Source: Larus michahellis (Eukaryota; Chordata; Aves; Charadriiformes; Laridae). From it: 64,000 nt of DNA. The stretch is from contig NC_133929.1 in the NCBI RefSeq assembly GCF_964199755.1, positions 6,155,806 through 6,219,805 of the forward strand, read 5' to 3'. A model generated the notes under the pieces. It saw nothing but the letters and a program-made list of their open reading frames with translations, had not been told where the DNA came from and did not search any database. Shown here in pieces: positions 51,375 to 60,541 of this stretch. Made by a program: the position numbers and the translations under genes. The stretch's first letter is position 1; each line of letters opens with the position of its first letter.

Positions 51375-53125
51375 ATGCCTGTACCTGCATATCTTGAGCA
51401 TCATGTGATGGATTCTATTACTAATTACACTTTTGGTTTCACTTGGGGAAGGTTTATTTTGCCCTTTAATGCTTATGTCAAAGAGCTAGTGGATGGAAAC
51501 CTTTTGGGCTGTTTAGAAAATGAATGTTACTTTCATAAAAGTGTGATTTTGTTGCTGGTTCTCCTGGATGTGCTGCAGGGGTGGTTTTGTGTTAAAAATT
51601 GGTACAGAAGTGGGAATTGTGTGTCATGTGCTGCTGCTACTCAAATCCCATGGGCAAATTCACAGGTGGCACAGGCACAAATAATTCCCCAAGCTACCCC
51701 CTACCAACAGTGGCCACACCTCTGTCCCTGCCTGTACCAGGGGAAGCCATGCCCTCAGCCCCAGTGGCATTGGCTGCCCCAGCAGCACCAGTCACCCCCC
51801 CACCCCCAACACTGTATCACAAGCCCTTCCTCTGCTTGTATAGGCACCAGCCACTCTAGCCTTGACAAAAAGCATTGTCACTACTCCAGCTGCTTCGAAA
51901 ATGAGTACTGCTGCTACTCCAACAGAACTGGTACAATTTGCCCCAGTGACCAGGAAGCAGCAAAAGAGACCAGCTTGGTCCCCTGCCCCTTACAATAAAA
52001 GACCAGCTCAAGACAGACAGCATGGGAGAGAGTCCTTCTGAAGCAGATCTAGGAGAGGGTCCTTCTTGAGCAGCATTAAAGCAGGAGGGGGATTCAGATG
52101 CAGAGATAATCATTAAATCCTTCTCTATGAAGGATTTGCAAAATATAAGGAAGGACTTCAGTCATCAAGAAGGGGAGACACTCATCTCCTGGTTGCTGTG
52201 ATGCTGGGACAAGGGGGCTGATTCCATAGACTTAGAAGGTAGAGAGGCTAGGCAGTTGGGAAACCTGGCCAGAGATGGATGGATCGATAAAGCAAATGGG
52301 AGAAAGGCAGACATCCTCAGTCTCTGGAGGTGACTGCTATCAGCTTTAAAGGGCAGGTATCCCTTTAAGGATGATATCGAATGCTGTCCAAGCAAATGGA
52401 CCAGCATGGAGAAAGGTATTAAGTATCTGAGGGAACTGGCTGTGTGAGAAGTGATTTATAGTGACTGGCAAGTGATTATAGACCCTGATGAAATGCCATG
52501 CAAATGATCTTTGTTGAGGAAGTTTGTGCAGAGTGCACCATCAAATTATTCCCACACTTTGTCAACAATGGTCTGGGGAGGATCCGATGCTGATGCACCA
52601 ACTGTAAATGAAGTGGCTGACAGGGTATGACAGTATGAAGACAGTCTCTCTTGTCCCCTCACTGTGGCAGCCGTGGAAAAACTATGTGAGAAAACCAAGA
52701 AAATTACTAAGGAAATACAGAAAATGATGAAGACAATAGCCAAGCAAAATGAGGCAATAGCTAAGAAAAATGATAAACTGTTGGAAAAACTGTCTGGGAT
52801 GGAGAAAGGATCCCACTCTTCCCCTGAACAGACCCAGGTTGCAGTCATAAAGAAAAAACGCCCTCCTAAGAGATTGACTCAAGAGAAAAAGGACCTGCTC
52901 CGAGATTTCCTGTGGCTTTGCCTTTGCAACAATGGAGAGGACGTGAGTAAATGGGATAAAAAAAAAACTACTCTGGCCCTACAGGCACGGGTGCTTGAGT
53001 TGCAAGGTAAAGCAGATAGAAGAAAGAATTCTTGTGGGAGGGTGGCTGCTCTGGTCCATGGTAAGCAGTTCTCAGGTCTGTGTAGGAACTCATCTGCTAA
53101 TTGTAGATTTTGTCCTCAACGTTAG
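51375..53125 (+). pseudogene. Provirus 'B' gag region (broken)
   Basis: 51375-51620 starts with a frame rich in hydrophobic residues (a Leu/Val-rich segment near residues 55-70). Next comes a Pro/Ala-rich stretch with shifted frames (51640-52000), then weakly open sequence aligned with provirus A gag. 52664-53122 is open and contains a lysine/glutamate-rich coiled-coil-like segment (residues about 1-45), then a conserved tail with the pair LCNNGEDVSKWD. No CX2CX4HX4C zinc knuckle is present in any frame I read. It ends at TAG 53123-53125, which is in frame with the start of the protease. It would make the structural polyprotein in an intact relative. Confidence 0.75.
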
Positions 53126-53600
53126 GGTTGCCCTGCCTCCAGCCAGGAGGAGGAGAGGGATAACCAAGTTTATTGGACTGTGTGGATTCGATGGCTTAGA
53201 GCTGCAGAAGTATAGAGCCCTTGTGGACACTGGTGCACAGTGCACCCTATTGCCATCGAATCATAAAGGGACAGAATCTGTTACTCTTTCTGGTGTGACA
53301 TACAAGTCTCAAGAACTGACTGTACTGGAGGCCAAAGTGAACCTAACTGGGAATAAATGGGAGAAGCACCCCATTGTGACTGGCCCCCATGCTCCATGCA
53401 TCCTTGGCATAGACTACCTCAAGAGAGGGTATTTCAAAGACCCAAAAGGGTATGGGTGGGCTTTTGGTATAGCAGCTGTAGAGACTGAGGACATTACACA
53501 GCTGTCTGCCTTACCTGGCCTTTCAGATGACCCTTCTGTGGTGGGACTGCTGAGGGTTAAAGAACAGCAGGTGCCAACTGCTACTGCCACAGTGCATCAA
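53126..53600 (+). pseudogene. Provirus 'B' retroviral aspartic protease (broken)
   Basis: Follows the gag TAG in the same frame, then shifts frame near 53190-53200. The catalytic motif LVDTGAQCTLL is intact, as is the flap-side ILGIDYLKRGYFKDPKG segment. The frame ends at a TGA (53601-53603) that replaces a position coding for Arg in the related copies (CGG at the equivalent site in provirus A), after which RT continues in the same frame. Confidence 0.85.
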
Positions 53601-53603
53601 TGA

Positions 53604-54172
53604 CAGTATCACACTAAGTGAGACTCCCTGATTCCCATCCAGAACCTGATTCATTGGCTAGAGAGACAAGGAGTGATCAGCAAGACTCGCTCACCCATTA
53701 ACAGCCCGATATGGCCAGTGCAAAAGTCTGATGGAGACTGGACCTATCGTGGCCTGAATGAAGTCACACCACCACTGAGTGCTGCTGTGCCAGACATGCT
53801 AGAACTGCAGCATGAACTGGAGTCAAAGGCAGCCAAATGGTATGCTACAACTGATATTGCTCATGCCTTTTTCTCTATTCCTTTAGCAGCAGAGTGCAGG
53901 CCACAGTTTGCTGTCACCTGGAGAGGCATCCAGTACACCTGGAATTGACTGCCCCAGGGGTGGAAACACAGCCCCACCATTTGCCATGGGCTGATCCAGA
54001 CTGCCCTGGAGAAGGGTGGAGCTCCAGAACACCTGCAGTACATTGATGCCACCATTGTGTGGGGTAATACAGCAGAAGGAGTTTTCAAGAAAGGTAAGAA
54101 GATACTTAAAATTCTTCTGAAAGCAGGTTTTGCTGTAAAAAGAGGTAAGGTCAAGGGACCTGCATGAGACAT
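53604..54172 (+). pseudogene. Provirus 'B' reverse transcriptase (broken)
   Basis: Carries SPINSPIWPVQKSDG (fingers), the motif A segment ATTDIAHAFFSIPL, and the catalytic box as YIDA (54039-54050) in place of YIDD, so the polymerase would be inactive even without stops. A TGA at 53946-53948 interrupts the frame just before LPQGW. Further stops occur near 54166. Confidence 0.87.
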
Positions 54173-54179
54173 CCAGTTC

Positions 54180-55040
54180 TTGGGAATTAAGTGTCAAGAT
54201 GGTCGTTGCCAGATCCCAATGGATGTGATGAACAAAATAACAGCTATGTCCCCACCTACTGACAAAAAGGAAACACAAGCCTTCTTAGGTGGTGTGGGTT
54301 TCTGGAGACTGCATATTCCAGGTGATAGTCAGATTGTGAGACCTCTTTATGAAGTGACTCAAAAGAAAAATGAGTTTACGTGGGGTCCTGAGCACCAACA
54401 GGCCTTTGTGCAAATGAAACAAGAGATTGTGCATGCAGTAGTCCTTGGACCAGTCCGAACAGGATGCGACATTAAAAGTGTGTTCTACACCTCATCCAGG
54501 GACAATGGCCCTACCTGGAGCCTCCGGCAGAAAGCACTAGGGGAGACTCGAGGTCGACCCCTAGGATTCTGGAGTCGAGGGTACAAAGGCTCCAAGGCCA
54601 GCTATACCCCAACTGAGAAAGAAATCTTGGCAGCATATGAAGGAGTCAGAGCTGCTTCAGAGGTAATTGGTACTGAAGCACAGCTCCTCCTAGATACTGA
54701 CTTGTGAATGGTGGCAAATGCTCTGTGGGGGTGGTTAAAGCAGTGGAAGCAGAGCAACTGGCAGCGCGAAGGTAAACCCATCTGCGCTGCTGAATTTTGG
54801 CAAGATATTGCTGACCAGCTAGGAAAACTAGTCGTGAAAGTACGCCATGTAGATGCCCACGTACCCATGAGTCGGGCCACTGAGGAACATCAAAACAATC
54901 AGCAAGTGGATAAGGCTGCTAAGATTTTCCAGACAGATTTGGACTGGGAACATAGAGGTGAACTGTTTTTAGCTCGGTGGGCCCATGACACCTCAGGTCA
55001 TCAAGGAAGGGATGCAACATATAAATGGGCCTGTGACTGA
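54180..55040 (+). pseudogene. Provirus 'B' RT connection and residual RNase H (internally deleted)
   Basis: 54180-54707 covers the RT thumb/connection (KKETQAFLGGVGFWRLHIP, FWSRGYKGSKASYTPTEKE). It then jumps from AQLLL to the segment homologous to YTDSWMVANALW of the minus-strand copy, with a TGA at 54705-54707. The RNase H core holding the first catalytic Asp and Glu is therefore deleted. 54708-55040 retains the RNase H C-terminus (HVDAHVP) and the run-in to integrase. Confidence 0.82.
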
Positions 55041-55828
55041 GGGGTGGATTTAACCATGGATGCTATTTCGCAGGTTATTCATCATTGTGAAACATGTGCA
55101 GAAATCAAGCAAGCTAAAAGGTTAAAACCTTTGTGGTATGGGGGACAATGGTTGAAATATAAGTATGGGGAGGCCTGGCAAATTGACTGTATCACGCTCC
55201 CTCAAACACGTCAGGGTAAGTGTTATGTGCTCACAATGGTGGAAGGAAGCACCAGATGGTTGGAAACCTATGCCATGCCACTGCCTGGAATACCATCCTG
55301 GGCCTTGAAAGGCAAGTCTTGTGGCGACATGGTACTCCAGAAGGAACTGAGTCAGACAATGGGACTCATTTCAAACACAGTCTTATAAGTAATTGGGCCA
55401 AAGAGCATGGCATTGAGTGGGTATATCACATCCCCTATCATGCACCGGCTTCTGGGAAAGTTGAGGGATACAATGGACTGTTAAAAACCACCCTGAAAGC
55501 AATGGGTGGTGGATCCTTTAAAAATTGGGACAAGCATTCAGTGCAAGCTACCTGGTTAGTTAACACCAGGGGATCCATCAGTCGAGCTGGCCCTGCTCAA
55601 TCAGGCCTTTTACACACAGTAGAAGGGGATAAAGTCCCTGTGGTGCATGGAAGGAATATGCTGGGGAAAGCTGTTTGGGTTTTTCCTGCCTCAGGCAAAG
55701 GCAAACCCATTCGTGGGACTGTTTTTGCTCAAGGACCCGGATGTACTTGGTGGGTGATGCTGGAGAATGGAGAAGTTCAATGTGTGCCTCAAGGAAATTT
55801 AACCCTTGGTAAGAATACTCAAAACTGA
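54960..55828 (+). pseudogene. Provirus 'B' integrase (broken)
   Basis: N-terminal zinc-binding HHCC residues are visible (HDTSGHQGRD, then CETCAEIKQ), interrupted by a TGA at 55038-55040. The catalytic core has the first Asp in WQIDCITLP and, after a frameshift near 55290, the second in ESDNGTHF and a Glu in GKVEGYN. The C-terminal domain (KVPVVHGRNM, GPGCTWWVML) follows to the stop at 55828. Nothing like a dUTPase or env follows. Confidence 0.87.
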
Positions 55829-56124
55829 GCTGACTTCATCAAGTGGTGTCCAGCAAACTCTTCAAGATGGAGATGGACATGCTACCCATGGACACGAACC
55901 TCAATGAATTTCGTATCATCTTTCCTGTCTTGAGAGTCTGCTATAATGAAATTAAATTTTGCAATTATGAACTAAATGGACTTAATGAACTTTTGTGTAT
56001 AAAGATAAAATCATAAATGACCGGTCTGTGTATAGATATGTATATCTGTATATGTATATATTTGATGGATAAGAAGTATTAGTGATCTGAGTATGATGCA
56101 AATGGTGTGGAGTAAACAGTGGAA

Positions 56125-56726
56125 TGTCCTGGTTTGGGTTAGAGCAGAGCCAACCGTCTATTCAGTGGGAGAGGCTCTTGCTCTTACTTGTTGCTGTGGC
56201 AACCAGGGTCAGCTGACTTGGTTGTTTACCCTGATGAGGGTTTTCACCTGTGGGGAGGAGTGGACAGGTCAGGTGACCCAAACTGACCAATCAGGTATTC
56301 CATCCCATCTGCCATGCTCAGGATAAAAGCTGAGGGATCGAAGGATCAGTTTAGTGCTTCAATGGTTCTCTGTCTTCAGTTACTGATGTCTGTGGAGGAG
56401 CCTATCTGTTAGTTTGCCTTTTATCTTGATTCCCGTGTTCCTGAAGCCAGATCTGGAATCTAGTTTCCCATTTGTTGCTGAGTCCTGTCTTGGACTTCCC
56501 CAGTGCCTCCCGGTGACTTCTCCCTGGGAGCTTGATACAGTTTTGTGTATGTTTGTATATACTGTATCTCTTTCATTATTTCCTTTTTTATTTTATTATT
56601 AATATTTTATTGAAGTAGTTTAGTTCTTTCTAAACTCATAAATCTCTTTATCTCTCTCCTTGGAGTAAGAGGTGGGGGAGACCATCTGTTGTCTCATCAT
56701 TGGCTAATCCTGCCCAAACTGTGACA
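56125..56726 (+). mobile_element. 3' LTR of provirus 'B'
   Basis: Starts TGTCCTGGTTTGGGTTAGAG and ends CCCAAACTGTGACA, 602 bp, with an AGGATAAAAGCTGAGG box near 56320. It is full length and comparable with 28454-29020 and 49438-50190. Confidence 0.9.
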
Positions 56727-56772
56727 GCTTCTAATCCTCCAATGGGGCAAATAACAAAGGTAGCTTACTTTG
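56727..56772 (-). mobile_element. LTR 'B' splinter between two proviruses
   Basis: 46 bp with imperfect similarity to the U3 part of the minus-oriented LTR B near 49957-50000 (ACCCTCTAACGGGGCAAA there; ATCCTCCAATGGGGCAAA here). Weak evidence. Confidence 0.4.
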
Positions 56773-57061
56773 TGTCCTGGTTCTGGTGGGGATAGGGTTA
56801 ATTCTCACCAGGCTCTGGCAGCAGGCTGGGGCATCCCACATCTGGTGGGTGAGTGGGTGGTACCATAATTGTGTTTGTATATTCCTCTGTCAGTGTTACT
56901 GTTGCTGTTTTCCTGTTCCCTTTGCTGTTCTGTTAAACTGCCTTTGTTTCAATACATGAGTTTTGCCTTTTTCTTCTGATTCTCCCCCTACAGCTGGGAG
57001 GGGTGAGCTTGAGAGAGCAGCCGCGTGGTTCTTTGTTGCCATCTGAGGCGATACCATGACA
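56773..57061 (+). mobile_element. 5' LTR of provirus 'A'
   Basis: Starts TGTCCTGGTTCTGGTGGGG, includes GTTCTGTTAAACTGCC and GAGTTTTGCCTTTTTCTTC, and ends ATACCATGACA. 289 bp, shorter than 302-699 because the TATA-bearing part of U3 is missing. Confidence 0.88.
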
Positions 57062-57069
57062 GTCCTTTT

Positions 57070-57087
57070 TGGCACCCAACATGGGTC
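57070..57087 (+). other. Primer-binding site of provirus 'A', tRNA-Lys(1,2)-like
   Basis: TGGCACCCAACATGGGTC differs from the intact site at 62326-62343 at three positions. It lies eight bases after the LTR end (GTCCTTTT spacer, shared with the minus-strand copy). Confidence 0.85.
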
Positions 57088-57188
57088 TCAAAGGGTTGAG
57101 ATAATGACAAATCCAACCAGAGCTTGTAAAAATAAATTTCTGTGTGCATTTATTGTATTAGGTAAATAGTCACTGGTCACCATGTTGC

Positions 57189-57542
57189 TTGGTTTGTTCT
57201 TGTCTCTTTGTTATGTCAATTTTGCTGTCCTATGTAATATCAATTTATGGTGACATCACTCTTCAGTTACGTTGGGGTGTTTATGTGGTATTGCTGTCCT
57301 GCCTGTACCTTGGGCACCATCTCTCAGAATTTATTAATAATCACACTGAGTCTATGGGGGAAATGGGGGGGGACACTTTCCCCAGCTCTTTCGCCTCCCT
57401 TTTCTCCTTTGGGCCAGGTATGACAGCTTTTGAGGATTTTGAATATCCTTGCGATGCTCAAACCAGCCTGGTTCTACTGTTATGTCTCCTGAATGTGTTC
57501 CAGGGTGGTATGGCATGTGGGAGAACGTGGGCAGGTATCTAG
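57189..57542 (+). pseudogene. Provirus 'A' leading hydrophobic reading frame
   Basis: 117 codons. Hydrophobic segments at about residues 2-18 and 30-43 and again near 95-108 (LVLLLCLLNVFQG). Recognisably related sequence occurs in provirus B (51375-51620, ILLLVLLDVLQGW) and in the minus-strand copy (62027-62230, LLSCVIS near its N-terminal part). It occupies the position where matrix would start. No family recognised. It could be the N-terminus of gag shifted out of frame, or a separate small membrane-associated product. Confidence 0.6.
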
Positions 57543-57714
57543 AGAGCTTCATACCTCCAATGGTCTGGGACTTCACCCCTGAACAATTACAGGACCCTGA
57601 TAAAATTATAGAATATTTAAAAGGAAAATGCTGTGGCTATTCCCGTGAGGCACAACTCACCTCACCGCACTGTGCTGGGCCCTGGCCAGTATCTACCAGG
57701 CACTGCTCAATGTT

Positions 57715-58932
57715 ATGCAGCACCCTCAGGGGGAAGAGATGGAAACCAGGCTGACAGACACTGCGGCTATCACAACCCCTGAGACAGGCGCTGCAGCTGC
57801 TCCAACCCTGGTGGCAGCCACTGTAGCTGAACCAGTGCCCCAACCCATGCCAGTATCAGTTGCCCCTATACAGAAGAAGTGGTACACGAAGAAATCAGTT
57901 CACTTAGTAAGAGATGATGATGAACCAGGGCCATCACAAGAGCAGGAGGAAGAGGCAGAACCAGAGATAATTACTTGATCCCTATCCTTGAGTGAGCTGC
58001 GGGATATGTGAAAAGATTTCAGCCGACTTTCAGGCGAGCACATTGTCACCTGGCTGCTCCGGTGCTGGGATAATGGGGCCAGTAGCCTGGAATTAGAGGG
58101 TAGGGAGGCCAGGCAGCTGGGATCCCTGTCCAGGGAAGGGGGCAGTGACAAGGCGATTGGGAAGAAGACCCAAGCCCTCAGCCTCTGGAAACGACTCCTG
58201 TCAGGCGTGAGGGAGAGGTACCCCTTCAGTGAGGATGTTGTATGTCAGCCAAGCAAGTGGACTACCATGGAAAGAGGTATCCAGTACCTGAGAGAATTAG
58301 CCGTGTGGGAGATGATTTATTATGACTTGGACAATGCAGACTTGCCCACAGACCCTGATGAGGTGCAGTGCACAAGGCCCGTGTGGCGGAAGTTTGCACG
58401 CAGTGCACCATCATCATATGCCAACTCCCTGGCAGTAATGGAATGGAAAGGTGAAGAGGGACCAACGGTGGATGAGGTGGCTGGCCGGCTCCGGAGATAT
58501 GAAGAAAGTCTCTCTTCCCCCCTTGTCTCAGCTGTGGAGAAACTGTCGTGGAAGGTCCAGCAACTCGAAGAGAATATCTCCTACTCCCCACCTGCACGGG
58601 CCAGTGTCTCAGCTATTAGGAGCAGGCATTTCCCCACTCGAGAGAGAGAGTACAGAGGGTACACACCACGAGGCACCCTGTGGTTCTACCTGTGTGACCA
58701 CGGGGAGGACATGAGGAAGTGGGATGGACAACCTACTTGGATCCTACAGGTACAGGAGTTGCAAGGAAGGACAACCACAAAAGGGGATCCCTCCAGGAAA
58801 AGTGCCGCCCTGGTTTCCAGTGGGCAGTTCCCCAGACAAAGCAGAAGGCCTGATCTTGCTTCTGATCCTCTTGAAGGAACTTCCAAGTCATTTATGCAAG
58901 AAGTGAGTAACGGATACTCTGACCAGGATTAG
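57715..58932 (+). pseudogene. Provirus 'A' gag (two stops, otherwise open)
   Basis: One reading frame from 57715 to TAG 58930-58932, interrupted by TGA at 57976-57978 and near 58009. It starts with an Ala/Thr/Pro-rich region and an acidic stretch (QEQEEEAEPE). 58207-58930 is fully open and includes KWTTMERGIQYLRELAVWEM, PVWRKFARSAPSSYANS and the C-terminal DHGEDMRKWDG segment shared with provirus B. No zinc knuckle. The terminal TAG is followed by protease in the same frame. Confidence 0.8.
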
Positions 58933-59384
58933 AGGGGCCCTGCCTCCGGCCAGGTGGAGGAAAGGGACAACCGGGTTTATTGGACGGTGTGGATTCGATG
59001 GCCTGGCACATCAGACCCACAGGAGTATAAGACTCTAGTGGACACGGGTGCGCAGTGTACTTTAATACCATCAAGCTATAGAGGGGCAGAACCCATTTGT
59101 ATTTCTGGGGTGACAGGGGGGTCCCAAGAGCTGACTGTACTGGAGGCGGAAGTGAGCCTAACTGGGAATGAGTGGCAAAAGCATCCCATTGTGACTGGCC
59201 CAGAGGCTCCATGCATCCTTGGCATAGATTACCTCAGGAGAGGGTATTTTAAGGACCCAAAAGGGTACTGGTGGGCCTTTGGCTTAGCTGCCTTGGAGAC
59301 GGAGGAAGTTAAACAGTTGTCTACCTTGCCTGGTCTCTCGGAGGACCCTTCTGTTGTGGGGTTGTTGCGGGTGAAGATCAACAG
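58933..59384 (+). pseudogene. Provirus 'A' protease (open, then 1-bp deletion)
   Basis: In frame with gag across the TAG. It is open through VYWTVWIRWPGTSDP, the active site LVDTGAQCTLIPS, the ILGIDYLRRGYFKDPKG segment and the LPGLSEDPSVVGLLRV tail. A 1-bp deletion near 59375, by comparison with 53560 and 62985, moves the downstream RT out of frame. All catalytic residues visible are intact. Confidence 0.88.
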
Positions 59385-59574
59385 GTGCCGATTGCTACCA
59401 CAGCAGTGCATCGGCGGCAATATCGCACTAACCGAGACTCTCTGATTCCCATCCATAAGCTGATTCGTCAACTAGAGGTTCAAGGAGTGATCAGCAAGAC
59501 TCGCTCACCCTTTAACAGTCCCATATGGCCAGTGCGAAAATCTAATGGAGAGTGGAGGCTAACTAGACTATGGT
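59385..59574 (+). pseudogene. Provirus 'A' RT N-terminus (truncated)
   Basis: Reads the connector and finger start (DSLIPIHKLIRQLE, GVISKTRSPFNSPIWPVRKS) and ends abruptly near GEWRLT where CR1 sequence begins. Confidence 0.85.
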
Positions 59575-59624
59575 AGAGAGCCAGCTGAATGTGAGCCAGC
59601 AGTGTGCCCAGGTGGCCAAGAAGG
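59575..59624 (+). mobile_element. CR1 splinter
   Basis: About 50 bp matching CR1 around GAATGTGAGCCAGCAGTG and TGCCCAGGTGGCCAAGAAG, wedged between the truncated RT of provirus A and the minus-strand LTR. Confidence 0.8.
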
Positions 59625-59972
59625 TGTGGTGGTTTGGCCTCAGATGGCAACAAAGAACCACATGCCGCTCTCTCGAATTGCCCCCACACATGGAGAAGAA
59701 TTGGAAGAAAAAGGCAAAGCTCGTGGGTTGAGACAAAGGCAGTTTAACAGAACAGGAAACAGGAAAACAATAACACCGATAGAGGAATGTACAAACACGA
59801 TTACGGAACCACTGCTCACCAACCAGACCAGGGAAGCCTCAGCCCACTCCAAGTGGCGACATCCTGCCCATCCCCCGGCCACAGACTGGGCATGGCTCAC
59901 ATGGGATGGAATACCTGTGTCCCTGCTGGAGCCTGGGGAGAAATAACCCCTATTCCCGACGGAACCAGGACA
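59625..59972 (-). mobile_element. 3' LTR of the minus-strand provirus
   Basis: Plus strand TGTGGTGGTTTGGCCTCAG to CGGAACCAGGACA. It shares its layout with 62352-62726, but the two differ at many positions and by several indels. Confidence 0.87.
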
Positions 59973-60541
59973 TTATCCACCCCTTATTCCATACCATCTA
60001 TGCCATGCCCAGATCTTACAGATTCCAATGAATTCCCACCACTTTCCCCTGGTCTTACATAAAATATATATATGTACATATATATTCATACAGATATAAT
60101 GGCCTTAGTCTATGAGCCATCCCTCCAAAATGTCCATTGAGTTCATTTAATCCATGGCTTTGGGCTCCATCTGTTAGAACAGCCTCTCAGGGCAGGCGAG
60201 ATGGTGTGTGGTGCTGGCCTGTTGCATGCTGTATTTTCAGAGCTTGCAACTGGTGCACCCAGTGTGGCTCATGCCCACGGTCCATGGGTTGAAGCTATCA
60301 ATCTTGATGAAGTTCTTGGGCTCCAGCTGTTAAGGTCAGTTCTGATCCCATCACCACTGCACTTTACTTGGTTTTTCATCAAAGTCCATCTGTCATTAGT
60401 TTGGGCGATTCTTACTGTAGTACAACCGACAGCAATTATAGTAATGAGGACATACAGTGGCAGGGTTACTTAGCAATTGTCATCATACAATTTGATTCAT
60501 TGGCTATTCTCATCCAAAATCAGATCCCCATGAGGTACACA
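59973..60541 (-). other. 3' non-coding tail of the minus-strand provirus
   Basis: Between the integrase end and the 3' LTR. No env, dUTPase or accessory frame recognised. It contains an alternating AT/TG stretch near 60061-60095. Confidence 0.7.

Larger units (their letters stand above)
50582..56726 (+). mobile_element. Endogenous retrovirus 'B', plus strand, env-less, dead
   Basis: Order: 5' LTR (50582-51086), primer site, hydrophobic leading frame (51375-51620), gag (to 53122), in-frame TAG, protease, RT, residual RNase H, integrase (to 55828), 297 bp of non-coding tail, 3' LTR (56125-56726). No env-like frame exists between integrase and the 3' LTR. Inactivating changes include many stops, a lost catalytic residue in RT and loss of most of RNase H. 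The LTRs differ visibly from each other, so it is old. Confidence 0.9.
56773..59574 (+). mobile_element. Endogenous retrovirus 'A', plus strand, truncated in RT
   Basis: 5' LTR (56773-57061), lysine-type primer site, leading hydrophobic frame, gag, TAG, protease and the first about 45 codons of RT, where it stops at a CR1 splinter. No 3' LTR in this orientation. Related to provirus B throughout but with a different LTR U3. Confidence 0.9.

Noticed and set aside
55829..56124. Possible env or dUTPase after integrase
   Set aside because: Only 296 bp with stops in all frames and no motif.
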